Shown: positions 46,092 through 53,709, numbered from the stretch's first letter. The stretch is 64,000 bases of DNA from JAHEAO01 sp942492375 (GCA_942492375.1 CALOEL010000014.1:558001-622000); one strand, 5' to 3'. Translations and numbers: made by a program. Notes: generated from the letters alone by a model not told the origin.

Positions 46092-46628
46092 CTAATCTCT
46101 CGCCTCGATGGCTTTCAAACGGCCCTGATGCTTGGCCGCGCAGCGCCATAGCTTCTTTCTGACGCCTTGCGGTTCGAGGTGGCGGTATTCGCCCCCAGAG
46201 AACTTCGGCCAATCGAGTGCCAACCCTTGTTTCACAAGTTCCGCTGCGATGTCGGTTCCGTCAGGCAGCAGGCACTTTGCCACGATCCGATCGTATGACA
46301 CCTCTTCCCTGATTTCTGCCGTAATGACCTTGCCTTTGCACAGACTGATCATTGCGAACTTGGCCTTCTTGCCCCAAGGATGCTCCAGTTCGGGAGCGTC
46401 AATTCCGGCGAGCCTGATCTTGGTGCTGCTTATGACGATTGTGTCGCCATCAATCACATAGCACTTGCCCTTTAGGGTCTGCGATGTCGGAGTTCTTAAT
46501 GGCGTCTGCTCCCAAGGCGAACGCCTGCGGGGAACATGGGGTCGGTCGTGAACCCGCTTGTGGATTTCGACAATCCTGACTTTATGGTGGGCGGACCCAA
46601 AGAACAGGCGAAACAGCGCTTTGATCAT
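46092..46628 (-). CDS. Thermonuclease (SNase) family protein
   Basis: Staphylococcal-nuclease-fold protein of 178 residues from the ATG at 46628, which has a GGGGT site upstream; a TTG at 46679 would add 17 residues. Catalytic residues line up with the family: Asp60/Asp62 (VIDGDT), Arg72, Asp77 and Glu80 (IRLAGIDAPE) and Arg114 (YDRIVAKC). A basic, partly hydrophobic N terminus (MIKALFRLFF) may be a membrane association segment rather than a cleaved signal. Calcium-dependent DNA/RNA hydrolysis is expected. It lies on the opposite strand inside the ribosomal super-operon. Confidence 0.88.
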   Translation of the reverse strand: MIKALFRLFFGSAHHKVRIVEIHKRVHDRPHVPRRRSPWEQTPLRTPTSQTLKGKCYVIDGDTIVISSTKIRLAGIDAPELEHPWGKKAKFAMISLCKGKVITAEIREEVSYDRIVAKCLLPDGTDIAAELVKQGLALDWPKFSGGEYRHLEPQGVRKKLWRCAAKHQGRLKAIEARD

Positions 46629-46804
46629 TGCACCCCACAACTCAAGAAATTCGGAAAAAGATTCGTCGTCGAGCAGCAAAGGGGAAGTTTGGGACGATCT
46701 TGTGAGGGGGGTTGGACGAGATTGTGTTATTCGACGCGTCGCCTGTCGTCGCGCACAAGCGGTCGTGGCATGTTTGAATCCGCCGTTGCGACGAACCTCA
46801 CGGA

Positions 46805-46830
46805 GATGGTGGGTTGGAAACCCAGGCTAC
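46805..46830. repeat. REP-like palindrome, copy 2
   Basis: Second copy of GATGGTGGGTTGGAAACCCA, here followed by GGCTAC, so the right arm has begun to diverge. It lies between the two nuclease genes. Confidence 0.75.
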
Positions 46831-46891
46831 GGTTGCTGTGAGCGGAGACAGATTGTATCGCATGCTGACGACTGTCTCAGGGGCCAACATC

Positions 46892-47692
46892 ATGACCGGC
46901 ATTGAAGCGGTTTCTCTATTGATCGGAACAGTAGTTGGGTTCGGTTGGTTGCCAATGCGAATTGCCGTTCGACTTCGTCCAAATGGCACTGTGGCGCGAT
47001 CAATGCAGAAGCATGCAGTTACCGAAAAAGTAGCCGCAGGTATTTCCACCGCCTTTGTAGTGCTCGTCGCTCTCGTTTTCGGCAGCGAGATATTTGCATC
47101 TGAACAGATCGGTGCGAAGCAGCTATTGATTCCAGCGATGATTGGCCCTGTCGTCTGGCTTGTAGTTGCGATCGTTTTTGGCGAATCCGTCCAGTCGATA
47201 GAGCCTCTCAAGATGCCTGCCCATTCGAAGATCGGCGGACAGGATATAATTGATGGCGAAGAGGTTGGTCGTTGTTTCGTGATTGATGGCAACAACATTG
47301 CAAGACTCGATGGGGGAGAGCTGGACCTAGCTGCGGTCAGATCATTAGCTTGTTTCCTGTTGAGCCGCGGAGACAACGTGCGAGTCTACTTTGATGCCAA
47401 CATCGGAATGTTGATATCTGGGGGAAAGAACCACCTTGGGAGTGCGGATTTGGCCGAAATGCTCGGTATCTCGGAAGGGGTAGTATCAATTGTTCCGGGC
47501 GGTTCGCTTGCAGATGAATGGATACTCCTGTTTGCTGACGAGCATGGGGCGGTCGTTTTGTCTAATGATAGGTTTCGTGACTTTGAGGACAAATATCCCT
47601 TCATCGCTGAAAAAGACCGCCTTCTCAAAGTAATGAGAGAAGGCGACCGATTGAGAATCCAAGGGTTCTCAAAATCAATGTTGATTGCATGA
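46892..47692 (+). CDS. Membrane-anchored NYN/PIN-like (Zc3h12a-type) ribonuclease, predicted
   Basis: A 266-residue protein with three hydrophobic segments (about 5-22, 52-68, 78-98) and a C-terminal cytoplasmic domain from residue 125. That domain carries an NYN/RNase_Zc3h12a pattern: CFVIDGNNIAR (Asp132), VRVYFDANIG (Asp168), SLADEWILLFA (Asp208) and VVLSNDRFRDF (Asp226), a PIN-type acidic cluster for metal-dependent RNA cleavage. I used the ATG at 46892 for its AGGGG site; ATG 46862 would add ten residues. By eye it is less GC-rich than the ribosomal genes. Substrate unknown; membrane anchoring suggests turnover of membrane-proximal RNA. Confidence 0.75.
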   Translation: MTGIEAVSLLIGTVVGFGWLPMRIAVRLRPNGTVARSMQKHAVTEKVAAGISTAFVVLVALVFGSEIFASEQIGAKQLLIPAMIGPVVWLVVAIVFGESVQSIEPLKMPAHSKIGGQDIIDGEEVGRCFVIDGNNIARLDGGELDLAAVRSLACFLLSRGDNVRVYFDANIGMLISGGKNHLGSADLAEMLGISEGVVSIVPGGSLADEWILLFADEHGAVVLSNDRFRDFEDKYPFIAEKDRLLKVMREGDRLRIQGFSKSMLIA

Positions 47693-47744
47693 CATTGGGA
47701 ACGGAGTCCAAGCCCGGAATCAAGGCACGCAGTGCCGCCGGGCA

Positions 47745-47771
47745 GCGCCCGACCGCCCCATGGGCGGGCGC
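47745..47771. repeat. REP-like palindrome, type B
   Basis: GCGCCCG and GGGCGGGCGC arms around CCCCATGGG, an imperfect palindrome related to the one at 47844. Confidence 0.65.
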
Positions 47772-47843
47772 TTCTATGCCGTTGCGTGACGAACGGATGT
47801 TGGACGGGACGGGGCCATAAAGTGATGACCTCGGAGGGTTGAG

Positions 47844-47865
47844 GCGCCCGCCCGCGGGCGGGCGC
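47844..47865. repeat. Perfect 22-base palindrome, type B REP
   Basis: GCGCCCGCCCG followed by its exact reverse complement. Extragenic, GC only. Confidence 0.75.
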
Positions 47866-47893
47866 TGCCCTCTGGTGTGCCGGTGGCGGGAGG

Positions 47894-47911
47894 TTCCCGC
47901 TTTCGCGGGAA
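47894..47911. repeat. REP-like palindrome, type C, copy 1
   Basis: TTCCCGC-tttc-GCGGGAA followed by TGACAG. The same core reappears at 52358 (CCCCGC-tttc-GCGGGG then TGACA). Confidence 0.75.
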
Positions 47912-48101
47912 TGACAGGACGGAGAGCGGGGGCACGGGGCGGCCGATCGGGCAGGCTGCGCGGCTTGCCGGAGATTTATCCGCAAAGGGGTTGCCATGCC
48001 GCGCGCGCCCCTGTATTGGGCAGCCTTCATCACTGACCTCCACCGGAATCAGGGTGACCCTTCGGGGGCCTTCCGGTGATGTTGAAAGGAAGATTTGGGC
48101 C

Positions 48102-48314
48102 ATGAACGCTCAGGAACTCAAAGACAAGACGCCGGACCAGCTGCGCGATCAGCTGCTGGCGCTGAAGAAAGAGGCCTTCAACCTGCGCTTCCAGCAGGCC
48201 ACCGGCCAGCTCGAGAACACCGCCCGCATGCGCTCCGTCCGTCGTGACGTTGCCCGCGTGAACACGGTGCTGAACCAGAAAGCCGCTGAAGCGGCCGCAG
48301 TCAAGGGAGCCTGA
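48102..48314 (+). CDS. rpmC: 50S ribosomal protein L29
   Basis: L29 (70 residues), a helical hairpin at the tunnel exit. It starts MNAQELKDKTPDQLRDQLLALKKEAFNLRFQQATGQLENTARMRSVRRDVARVNTVL, full-length and typical. The start has an AAGGAAG site. First gene after the break in the super-operon; three bases before rpsQ. Confidence 0.97.
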   Translation: MNAQELKDKTPDQLRDQLLALKKEAFNLRFQQATGQLENTARMRSVRRDVARVNTVLNQKAAEAAAVKGA

Positions 48315-48317
48315 TAG

Positions 48318-48548
48318 ATGCCCAAACGTATCCTGCAAGGCACCGTGACCTCGAACGCCAACGAACAGACCGTCACCGTGTCCGTCGAGCGCCGCTTCAA
48401 GCACCCGCTGCTGCACAAGACCGTCCGCAAGTCCAAGAAGTACCGGGCCCACGACGAGACCAACGCTTTCAACGTCGGCGACACCGTCCGCATCCAGGAA
48501 TGTGCGCCGAAATCGAAAACCAAACGCTGGGAGGTTATCGCGAACTAA
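48318..48548 (+). CDS. rpsQ: 30S ribosomal protein S17
   Basis: S17 (76 residues), primary 16S rRNA binder. OB-fold with RILQGTVTSNANEQTVTVSVERRFKHPLLHKTVRKSKKYRAHDE and closing VRIQECAPKSKTKRWEVI. Typical length. Confidence 0.97.
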   Translation: MPKRILQGTVTSNANEQTVTVSVERRFKHPLLHKTVRKSKKYRAHDETNAFNVGDTVRIQECAPKSKTKRWEVIAN

Positions 48549-48611
48549 GCGGTAGCTTTCCGGTTTGATCGAAACCCTGGGGTCGTTACCCCATAGGTCG
48601 GGAGAAACCAA

Positions 48612-48980
48612 ATGATCCAGATGCAGACCAATCTGGATGTTGCTGACAACTCCGGCGCGCGCCGGGTTCAGTGCATCAAGGTCCTGGGTGGTTCCCATCG
48701 CCGTTACGCCAGTGTTGGCGACATCATCGTGGTGTCGGTGAAGGAAGCCATTCCGCGTGGCCGCGTGAAGAAGGGCGATGTCCGCAAGGCCGTCGTCGTT
48801 CGCACCGCCAAGGAAGTCCGCCGCGACGATGGCACCACGATCCGGTTCGACCGGAACGCCGCCGTCATCCTCAACAATGCCAACGAGCCGATCGGCACCC
48901 GGATCTTCGGGCCGGTGGTGCGTGAGCTGCGGGCGAAGAACTTCATGAAGATCATCTCGCTTGCTCCGGAGGTGCTGTAA
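48612..48980 (+). CDS. rplN: 50S ribosomal protein L14
   Basis: L14 (122 residues), at the subunit interface. Begins MIQMQTNLDVADNSGARRVQCIKVLGGS and has RFDRNAAVILNNANEPIGTRIFGPVVRELR. Its stop overlaps the rplX ATG (TAATG). Confidence 0.98.
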   Translation: MIQMQTNLDVADNSGARRVQCIKVLGGSHRRYASVGDIIVVSVKEAIPRGRVKKGDVRKAVVVRTAKEVRRDDGTTIRFDRNAAVILNNANEPIGTRIFGPVVRELRAKNFMKIISLAPEVL

Positions 48981-49285
48981 TGGCTGCCAAGCTTCGCAAA
49001 GGTGACAAGGTCGTCGTGCTGGCCGGCAAGGACAAGGGATCGCAGGGTGAAATCACCTCGATCATGCCGTCCAAGGGCAAGGCCGTCGTCGAGGGCGTGA
49101 ATATCGCCATCCGTCACACCAAACAGACCCAGAACAGCCAGGGCGGCCGGGTGCCGACCGCGGTGCCGATCGACCTGTCGAACCTCGCCCTGCTCGATGG
49201 CAAGGGCAAACCGACCCGCGTCGGGTTCCGCATGGACGGGGACAAGAAGGTGCGTTTCGCCAAGACAACCGGGGAGGCCATCTGA
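48980..49285 (+). CDS. rplX: 50S ribosomal protein L24
   Basis: L24 (101 residues), assembly initiator of the 50S subunit. KOW motif at LRKGDKVVVLAGKDKGSQGEI; C-terminal DGKGKPTRVGFRMDGDKKVRFAK. Overlaps rplE by one base (TGATG). Confidence 0.98.
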   Translation: MAAKLRKGDKVVVLAGKDKGSQGEITSIMPSKGKAVVEGVNIAIRHTKQTQNSQGGRVPTAVPIDLSNLALLDGKGKPTRVGFRMDGDKKVRFAKTTGEAI

Positions 49286-49848
49286 TGCTGGACCAAGCCA
49301 CTTACACGCCGCGTCTGAAGACGCATTACCGCGACGTCGCGCGGCCGGCTCTGAAAGAAGAGTTCGGCTTCAAGAACGACATGATGATCCCGCGTCTGGA
49401 CAAGATCGTGCTGAACATCGGCTGTGGCGCCGAAGCGGTGCGCGACACCAAGAAGGCGAAATCGGCGCAGGCCGATCTTTCGACCATCGCGGGTCAGCAG
49501 GCCGTCACCACCATCGCCAAGAAGTCGATCGCCGGCTTCCGGGTGCGCGAGGATATGCCGCTGGGTGCGAAGGTCACGCTGCGCGGCGACCGGATGTACG
49601 AATTCCTGGATCGCCTGATCACTGTCGCCATGCCCCGTATCCGCGACTTTCGCGGCGTTTCGGGCAAGTCGTTCGACGGCCGCGGCAACTATGCGCTGGG
49701 CCTGAAAGAGCACATCGTGTTCCCCGAGATCAACTTCGACAAGGTCGACGAGGTCTGGGGAATGGACATCATCATCTGCACCACCGCGAAGTCGGACGCG
49801 GAAGCGAAGGCGCTGTTGAAGCAATTCAACATGCCCTTCAACAGCTGA
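49285..49848 (+). CDS. rplE: 50S ribosomal protein L5
   Basis: L5 (187 residues), 5S rRNA-binding protein of the central protuberance. Shows PRLDKIVLNIGCGAEAV, GFRVREDMPLGAKVTLRGDRMYEFLDRL, and RDFRGVSGKSFDGRGNYALGLKEHIVFPEI. Full length. Confidence 0.98.
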   Translation: MLDQATYTPRLKTHYRDVARPALKEEFGFKNDMMIPRLDKIVLNIGCGAEAVRDTKKAKSAQADLSTIAGQQAVTTIAKKSIAGFRVREDMPLGAKVTLRGDRMYEFLDRLITVAMPRIRDFRGVSGKSFDGRGNYALGLKEHIVFPEINFDKVDEVWGMDIIICTTAKSDAEAKALLKQFNMPFNS

Positions 49849-49869
49849 TCGCGGAAGGAAGTTAGAGAT

Positions 49870-50175
49870 ATGGCTAAGAAATCCATGATCGAACGCGAAA
49901 AGAAGCGCCAGCGCATGGTCGAGCAATATGCCGCCAAGCGCGCCGCGCTGAAGGAAATCGTGAACGACGAATCCAAGCCGATGGAAGAGCGGTTCCGCGC
50001 TTCGCTGAAGCTTGCCAAGCTGCCGCGCAACTCGTCGGCGACCCGGCTGCACAACCGGTGCAAGCTGACCGGTCGTCCGCATGCTTACTACCGTAAGCTG
50101 GGCGTGTCGCGGATCGCGCTGCGGGATCTCGGCTCTGCCGGACAGATCCCCGGCCTTGTGAAATCCAGCTGGTAA
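49870..50175 (+). CDS. rpsN: 30S ribosomal protein S14 (zinc-independent form)
   Basis: S14 (101 residues), long form without the CxxC zinc ribbon; only one Cys is seen (NRCKLTGRPHAYYRKLGVSRIALRDL). Begins AKKSMIEREKKRQRMVEQYAAKR. This is the zinc-independent type usual in proteobacteria. Confidence 0.98.
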   Translation: MAKKSMIEREKKRQRMVEQYAAKRAALKEIVNDESKPMEERFRASLKLAKLPRNSSATRLHNRCKLTGRPHAYYRKLGVSRIALRDLGSAGQIPGLVKSSW

Positions 50176-50188
50176 GGAGGGCATTGAG

Positions 50189-50581
50189 ATGAACGATCCT
50201 ATCGCCGACATGCTCACCCGGATCCGCAACGCGCAACTGCGCGGCAAGTCCACCACCTCGACGCCGGCCTCGAAGCTGCGCGGCTGGGTGCTGGATGTGC
50301 TGGCCGACGAAGGCTACATTCGCGGCTATGAGAAGACGACCGGGGCCGATGGCCATCCGGCGTTCGAAATCAGCCTGAAATACTACGAAGGCAGCCCTGT
50401 CATTCGCGAGCTGAAGCGGGTCTCGAAGCCCGGTCGCCGCGTCTATATGGGCGTCAAGGACATCCCCTCGGTCCGTCAGGGCCTGGGTGTGTCGATCGTC
50501 TCGACGCCGAAGGGCGTCATGTCGGATGCAAGCGCACGCGCAGCCAATGTCGGCGGCGAAGTGCTCTGCACGATCTTCTAA
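50189..50581 (+). CDS. rpsH: 30S ribosomal protein S8
   Basis: S8 (130 residues), binds helix 21 of 16S rRNA and in E. coli represses the spc operon. Begins MNDPIADMLTRIRNAQLRGK and ends GVSIVSTPKGVMSDASARAANVGGEVLCTIF. A TAAGGAGGG site precedes the start. Confidence 0.98.
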   Translation: MNDPIADMLTRIRNAQLRGKSTTSTPASKLRGWVLDVLADEGYIRGYEKTTGADGHPAFEISLKYYEGSPVIRELKRVSKPGRRVYMGVKDIPSVRQGLGVSIVSTPKGVMSDASARAANVGGEVLCTIF

Positions 50582-50592
50582 GGAGGAAGGCA

Positions 50593-51126
50593 ATGTCTCG
50601 CATTGGTAAGAAACCGGTCGAGCTGCCGTCGGGGGTTACCGCCACCGTCTCCGGCCAGACCGTCGAAGTGAAGGGGCCGAAAGGCACCCGCAGCTTCACC
50701 GCAACCGACGATGTCACGATCAAGCACGAGGACAACGTCATCACCGTCAGCCCGCGCGGCAAGTCGAAGCGCGCGCTGCAGCAATGGGGCATGTCCCGCT
50801 CGATGGTCGACAACCTTGTCACCGGCGTTTCCGAGGGCTTCAAGAAGGAGCTCGAAATTTCCGGCGTCGGCTTTCGCGCGCAGATGCAGGGCACGACCCT
50901 GAAGCTGTCGCTGGGCTACAGCCACGAAGTGAATTTCGAAGTGCCGGAGGGCGTCACCGTGACCGCCCCGAAGCAGACCGAGGTTGTCGTGGAAGGTATC
51001 GACCAGCAGCTTGTGGGCCAGGTCGCGGCGAATATCCGCGAATGGCGCAAGCCCGAGCCCTACAAGGGCAAGGGCATCAAGTACAAGGACGAATACATCT
51101 TCCGCAAGGAAGGCAAGAAGAAGTAA
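50593..51126 (+). CDS. rplF: 50S ribosomal protein L6
   Basis: L6 (177 residues), near the sarcin-ricin loop. Two repeated domains; MSRIGKKPVELPSGVTATVSGQTVEVKGPKG at the start and the conserved RKPEPYKGKGIKYKDEY (WRKPEPYKGKGI) near the end. Confidence 0.98.
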   Translation: MSRIGKKPVELPSGVTATVSGQTVEVKGPKGTRSFTATDDVTIKHEDNVITVSPRGKSKRALQQWGMSRSMVDNLVTGVSEGFKKELEISGVGFRAQMQGTTLKLSLGYSHEVNFEVPEGVTVTAPKQTEVVVEGIDQQLVGQVAANIREWRKPEPYKGKGIKYKDEYIFRKEGKKK

Positions 51127-51137
51127 GGAACGCAAAA

Positions 51138-51497
51138 ATGGCAAACAGCAAACGAGACCTGTTCTTGAAGCGCCGCCTGCGCGTCCGGAACAAATTGCGG
51201 AAGATGGCGGACGGGCGCGCGCGCCTGTCGGTCCACCGCTCGAACAAGAACATCAGCGTTCAGCTGATCGACGATGTGAACGGCGTCACGCTCGCCTCCG
51301 CTTCCACGCTGGAAAAGGATCTGGGCGTCGTCGGCAAGAACAACGTCGAGGCCGCTGCCAAGATCGGTGCGGCGATTGCGGAACGCGCGAAGAATGCCAA
51401 GGTGACGGAATGCTATTTCGATCGCGGCGGCTTCCTCTTTCACGGCAGCGTCAAGGCCCTGGCCGACGCCGCGCGTGAAGGCGGCCTGAAGTTCTAA
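51138..51497 (+). CDS. rplR: 50S ribosomal protein L18
   Basis: L18 (119 residues), 5S rRNA-binding partner of L5. Start at 51138, MANSKRDLFLKRRLRVRNKLRKMADGRARLSVHRSNKNISVQLIDD; C-terminal CYFDRGGFLFHGSVKALADAAREGGLKF is universal. Spacing to neighbours is 10-11 bases. Confidence 0.98.
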   Translation: MANSKRDLFLKRRLRVRNKLRKMADGRARLSVHRSNKNISVQLIDDVNGVTLASASTLEKDLGVVGKNNVEAAAKIGAAIAERAKNAKVTECYFDRGGFLFHGSVKALADAAREGGLKF

Positions 51498-51507
51498 GGA
51501 GACGATA

Positions 51508-52095
51508 ATGGCAAGAGAACCACATCAGAGGGGCGGCCGTCGCGACCGCGATGAGACCCCCGAATTCGCCGATCGTCTCGTAGCGATCAACCGCGTGTCG
51601 AAGACCGTCAAGGGCGGCAAGCGCTTCGGTTTCGCAGCGCTCGTCGTCGTCGGCGACCAGAAGGGCCGCGTCGGCTTTGGCAAGGGCAAGGCCAAGGAAG
51701 TTCCCGAGGCGATCCGCAAGGCGACCGAGCAGGCCAAGCGCGGCATGATCCGCGTCCAGCTGCGCGAAGGCCGCACCCTGCACCACGACATCGACGGCCG
51801 CCACGGCGCCGGCCGGGTCGTGATGCGTCAGGCACCTGCCGGTACCGGCATCATCGCCGGTGGCCCGATGCGCGCCATCTTCGAGATGCTCGGCGTGCAG
51901 GACGTTGTCGCCAAGTCGCTGGGCAGCCAGAACCCCTACAACATGATCCGCGCCACGATGGACGGTCTGAAGAAGGAATCGAGCCCCCGTTCGGTCGCGC
52001 AGCGCCGCGGCAAGAAGGTGGCCGACATCCTGCGCAAGGACGACGCCGAGGCCGCGCATAACGTCAACGAAGCCGAAGCTACGGTTGAAGCGTAA
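51508..52095 (+). CDS. rpsE: 30S ribosomal protein S5
   Basis: S5 (195 residues), translational-accuracy protein. The S5 double-stranded-RNA-like domain is FADRLVAINRVSKTVKGGKRFGFAALVVVGDQKGRVGFGKGKAKEVPEAIRKA; the C-terminal domain contains LGVQDVVAKSLGSQNPYNMIRATMDGL. An acidic tail follows. Confidence 0.98.
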   Translation: MAREPHQRGGRRDRDETPEFADRLVAINRVSKTVKGGKRFGFAALVVVGDQKGRVGFGKGKAKEVPEAIRKATEQAKRGMIRVQLREGRTLHHDIDGRHGAGRVVMRQAPAGTGIIAGGPMRAIFEMLGVQDVVAKSLGSQNPYNMIRATMDGLKKESSPRSVAQRRGKKVADILRKDDAEAAHNVNEAEATVEA

Positions 52096-52107
52096 GGAAA
52101 CGGGAAC

Positions 52108-52299
52108 ATGGCCAAGAAAACCATCGTCGTGAAGCAGATCGGCTCGCCGATCCGCCGCCCCGCCATCCAGCGCGCCACGCTGAAGGGCCTGGGCCTGAAC
52201 AAGATGCACCGCACCCGCGAACTGGAGGATACGCCCTCGGTCCGCGGCATGGTCAACTCGATCCCGCATCTGGTGCAGATCGTGGAAGAGCGCGGCTGA
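52108..52299 (+). CDS. rpmD: 50S ribosomal protein L30
   Basis: L30 (63 residues), with TIVVKQIGSPIRRPAIQRATLKGLGLNKMHRTRELEDTPSVRGMVNSIPHLVQIV. Last ribosomal gene of the window; rplO, secY and the distal spc/alpha genes do not follow. A REP pair and terminator come next. Confidence 0.97.
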   Translation: MAKKTIVVKQIGSPIRRPAIQRATLKGLGLNKMHRTRELEDTPSVRGMVNSIPHLVQIVEERG

Positions 52300-52300
52300 A

Positions 52301-52382
52301 TTGTCACCCCCGCGGAAGCGGGGGCCTTTCACCACCAGGCGCGCCATTTGGACAGAGATCCCCGCTTTCGCGGGGATGACAA
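52301..52382. repeat. Inverted pair of REP-like palindromes (BIME-like)
   Basis: The first element (CCCCCGC-ggaa-GCGGGGG, 52307-52324) and the second (ATCCCCGC-tttc-GCGGGGAT, 52358-52377) face each other, flanked outside by TTGTCA and TGACAA. The arrangement resembles a bacterial interspersed mosaic element. The core matches that at 47894. Confidence 0.8.
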
Positions 52383-52408
52383 CGCCTCGGGAAACCGGGG
52401 CGTTTTTT
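52381..52408 (+). terminator. Rho-independent terminator ending the spc-type operon
   Basis: AACGCCTCGG-gaaa-CCGGGGCG followed by TTTTTT. Eight-pair stem with one T-G pair; ends the rpmC-rpmD transcript. Confidence 0.9.
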
Positions 52409-53213
52409 GTTGTGCGGTCTCTGCCAGCCGATCCGCCCGGCTGTGCCAAAAACTTGATCTTAAGAATGTCCGCTCCGCGGACCTAGCGCACATTGGCCGC
52501 CATGGCGCGTTGACCTCCGGCCGCCGGAACCTAGCACACAGATCGGGCCAACTTACTTTTCGTTCTTCGCTCCAGCTTCGCCATAGCCGGGCAAGCGTCG
52601 GCTTATCTGCGGGTTCCATAGGCCGCACCCAAATCGACGCATCGGTGTTGTGATCCTCAGAAGAACAGGCCGCGCAGCCCCGAAGCTCATATTTATCGAC
52701 AGGTGCTGAGAAGAGGGCCAAGCTTGGAGATACTGCTTGGGCTTCTCCCATGTTTGCTCATCAATACGTTCCCACGCGGACAAAAGCTCTGCCAGACAGG
52801 CAATCATGGCGTCGGAATCAAGCGCGGCGAGGCCGTCCACCTTGCTGCCGCTTACCAACAATGCATGAACCGCAGCGTGGTCATGTGCAAGCGTTTCACT
52901 GTAACGCCAGAAGGCAACGTCGAAACTCACAGCGCTATAGTCCTCCACCGGGAACAATTGTGAAGAAGATCGCCATAGTCAACTCTTCCAGAACAGGCTT
53001 GCCGAAGCCGCAAGCGGTCGTGCTTGGATGGCGTCAGCATATCACATCGTCCCGAAGCCGATCCGGGGCCGAGAGGCGACCGGCGCCACGGGTTTCCGGG
53101 GGCGTTTTCCGGTGCGGTGGCAGGCCCGCCGCCAATGCGGTTCATCGCGCTTTTCGTCGCGAATTTTGCTAGAGTGCCCGCGTCGCGCCAATGCGACCAT
53201 CACGGGGGGTATC
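52409..53213. other. Mostly gene-free break region
   Basis: About 800 bases between the spc terminator and the GFA gene. It contains one doubtful minus-strand reading frame (52553-52957) and short palindromic scraps such as GTCCGCTCCGCGGAC near 52470. No other gene, tRNA or mobile-element end is seen. Confidence 0.5.
52553..52957 (-). CDS. Doubtful hypothetical protein, possibly degenerate
   Basis: 134-codon frame with only a TTG start and no clear ribosome-binding site. The first 80 residues (FDVAFWRYSETLAHDHAAVHALLVSGSKVDGLAALDSDAMIACLAELLSAWERIDEQTWEKP) look protein-like and helical; the last 50 are Arg/Pro-rich and unconvincing. It may be a decayed gene whose 3' part is lost. No family recognised. 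Confidence 0.3.
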   Translation of the reverse strand: MFPVEDYSAVSFDVAFWRYSETLAHDHAAVHALLVSGSKVDGLAALDSDAMIACLAELLSAWERIDEQTWEKPKQYLQAWPSSQHLSINMSFGAARPVLLRITTPMRRFGCGLWNPQISRRLPGYGEAGAKNEK

Positions 53214-53654
53214 ATGACTGACACACTCAAGGGCGGCTGCGAGCATATCCATACCAAGGCGGTTCACGAGCCGATCGACAACCATACCTGCCATTGCTCG
53301 GTCTGCAAGGCCGTCACCGGGCAGCCGACCACGCATGTGGCGTTCTTCAAGCACGATGACATCAAGGTCGATCATCCCGACAAGCTGAAGCGCCAGCCGT
53401 TCAACACCAAGAACCCGGATGGCCCGCTGGAGCTTTGCACCTGCGCGGAATGCGGCGCGCCGATCATGGTCGACGACAACCAGCACCGGATCCGGGCGAT
53501 CGTTCCGAACCTGATGGGCTTCGACACCAAGGCATTTCCGGACCCCACCTATCATGCCTTCTACGATCCGGCGACCGGGGTGCCGAAACCGAGTGACGGC
53601 CGCCCGGTAGAGGCCGCGCTGCAACCGGCATTCGTCTGGCCGAAAGCATCCTGA
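53214..53654 (+). CDS. GFA/CENP-V family protein with atypical zinc site
   Basis: Small zinc-binding protein of 146 residues in the family named for glutathione-dependent formaldehyde-activating enzyme. Zinc motifs visible are CHCSVC (about residues 27-32) and CTCAECGAP. The usual first motif C-x-C-G is replaced by GGCEHIH, so one ligand may be His or missing. Start at 53214 follows a GGGGGGT site. The family name overstates its known activity; function here is unknown. Confidence 0.85.
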   Translation: MTDTLKGGCEHIHTKAVHEPIDNHTCHCSVCKAVTGQPTTHVAFFKHDDIKVDHPDKLKRQPFNTKNPDGPLELCTCAECGAPIMVDDNQHRIRAIVPNLMGFDTKAFPDPTYHAFYDPATGVPKPSDGRPVEAALQPAFVWPKAS

Positions 53655-53709
53655 CCGTCCCGGCATTCCGCGTCCCGCCTTGCGCAGGCTTCCGGCGCGA
53701 GGCGGGCGT

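Larger units (their letters stand above)
47693..48101 (+). other. Gene-free REP cluster and rpmC leader
   Basis: 409 bases without a credible gene. They hold a palindrome at 47745-47771, a perfect 22-base palindrome at 47844-47865 sharing the GGGCGGGCGC arm, a third type TTCCCGC-tttc-GCGGGAA at 47894-47911, and a leader stem CACCGGAA / TTCCGGTG (48041-48048 with 48071-48078) just before rpmC. A promoter for the rpmC-rpmD block must lie here or upstream; I cannot pick out its hexamers. Confidence 0.6.

Noticed and set aside
46814..46891. TTG at 46814 as the start of the NYN protein
   Set aside because: It lies inside a REP-like repeat and has no ribosome-binding site; ATG 46892 or 46862 fits better.
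52329..52751. Second minus-strand frame after rpmD as a real gene or as the continuation of 52553-52957
   Set aside because: It runs through the REP pair and terminator and looks like translated repeat DNA.
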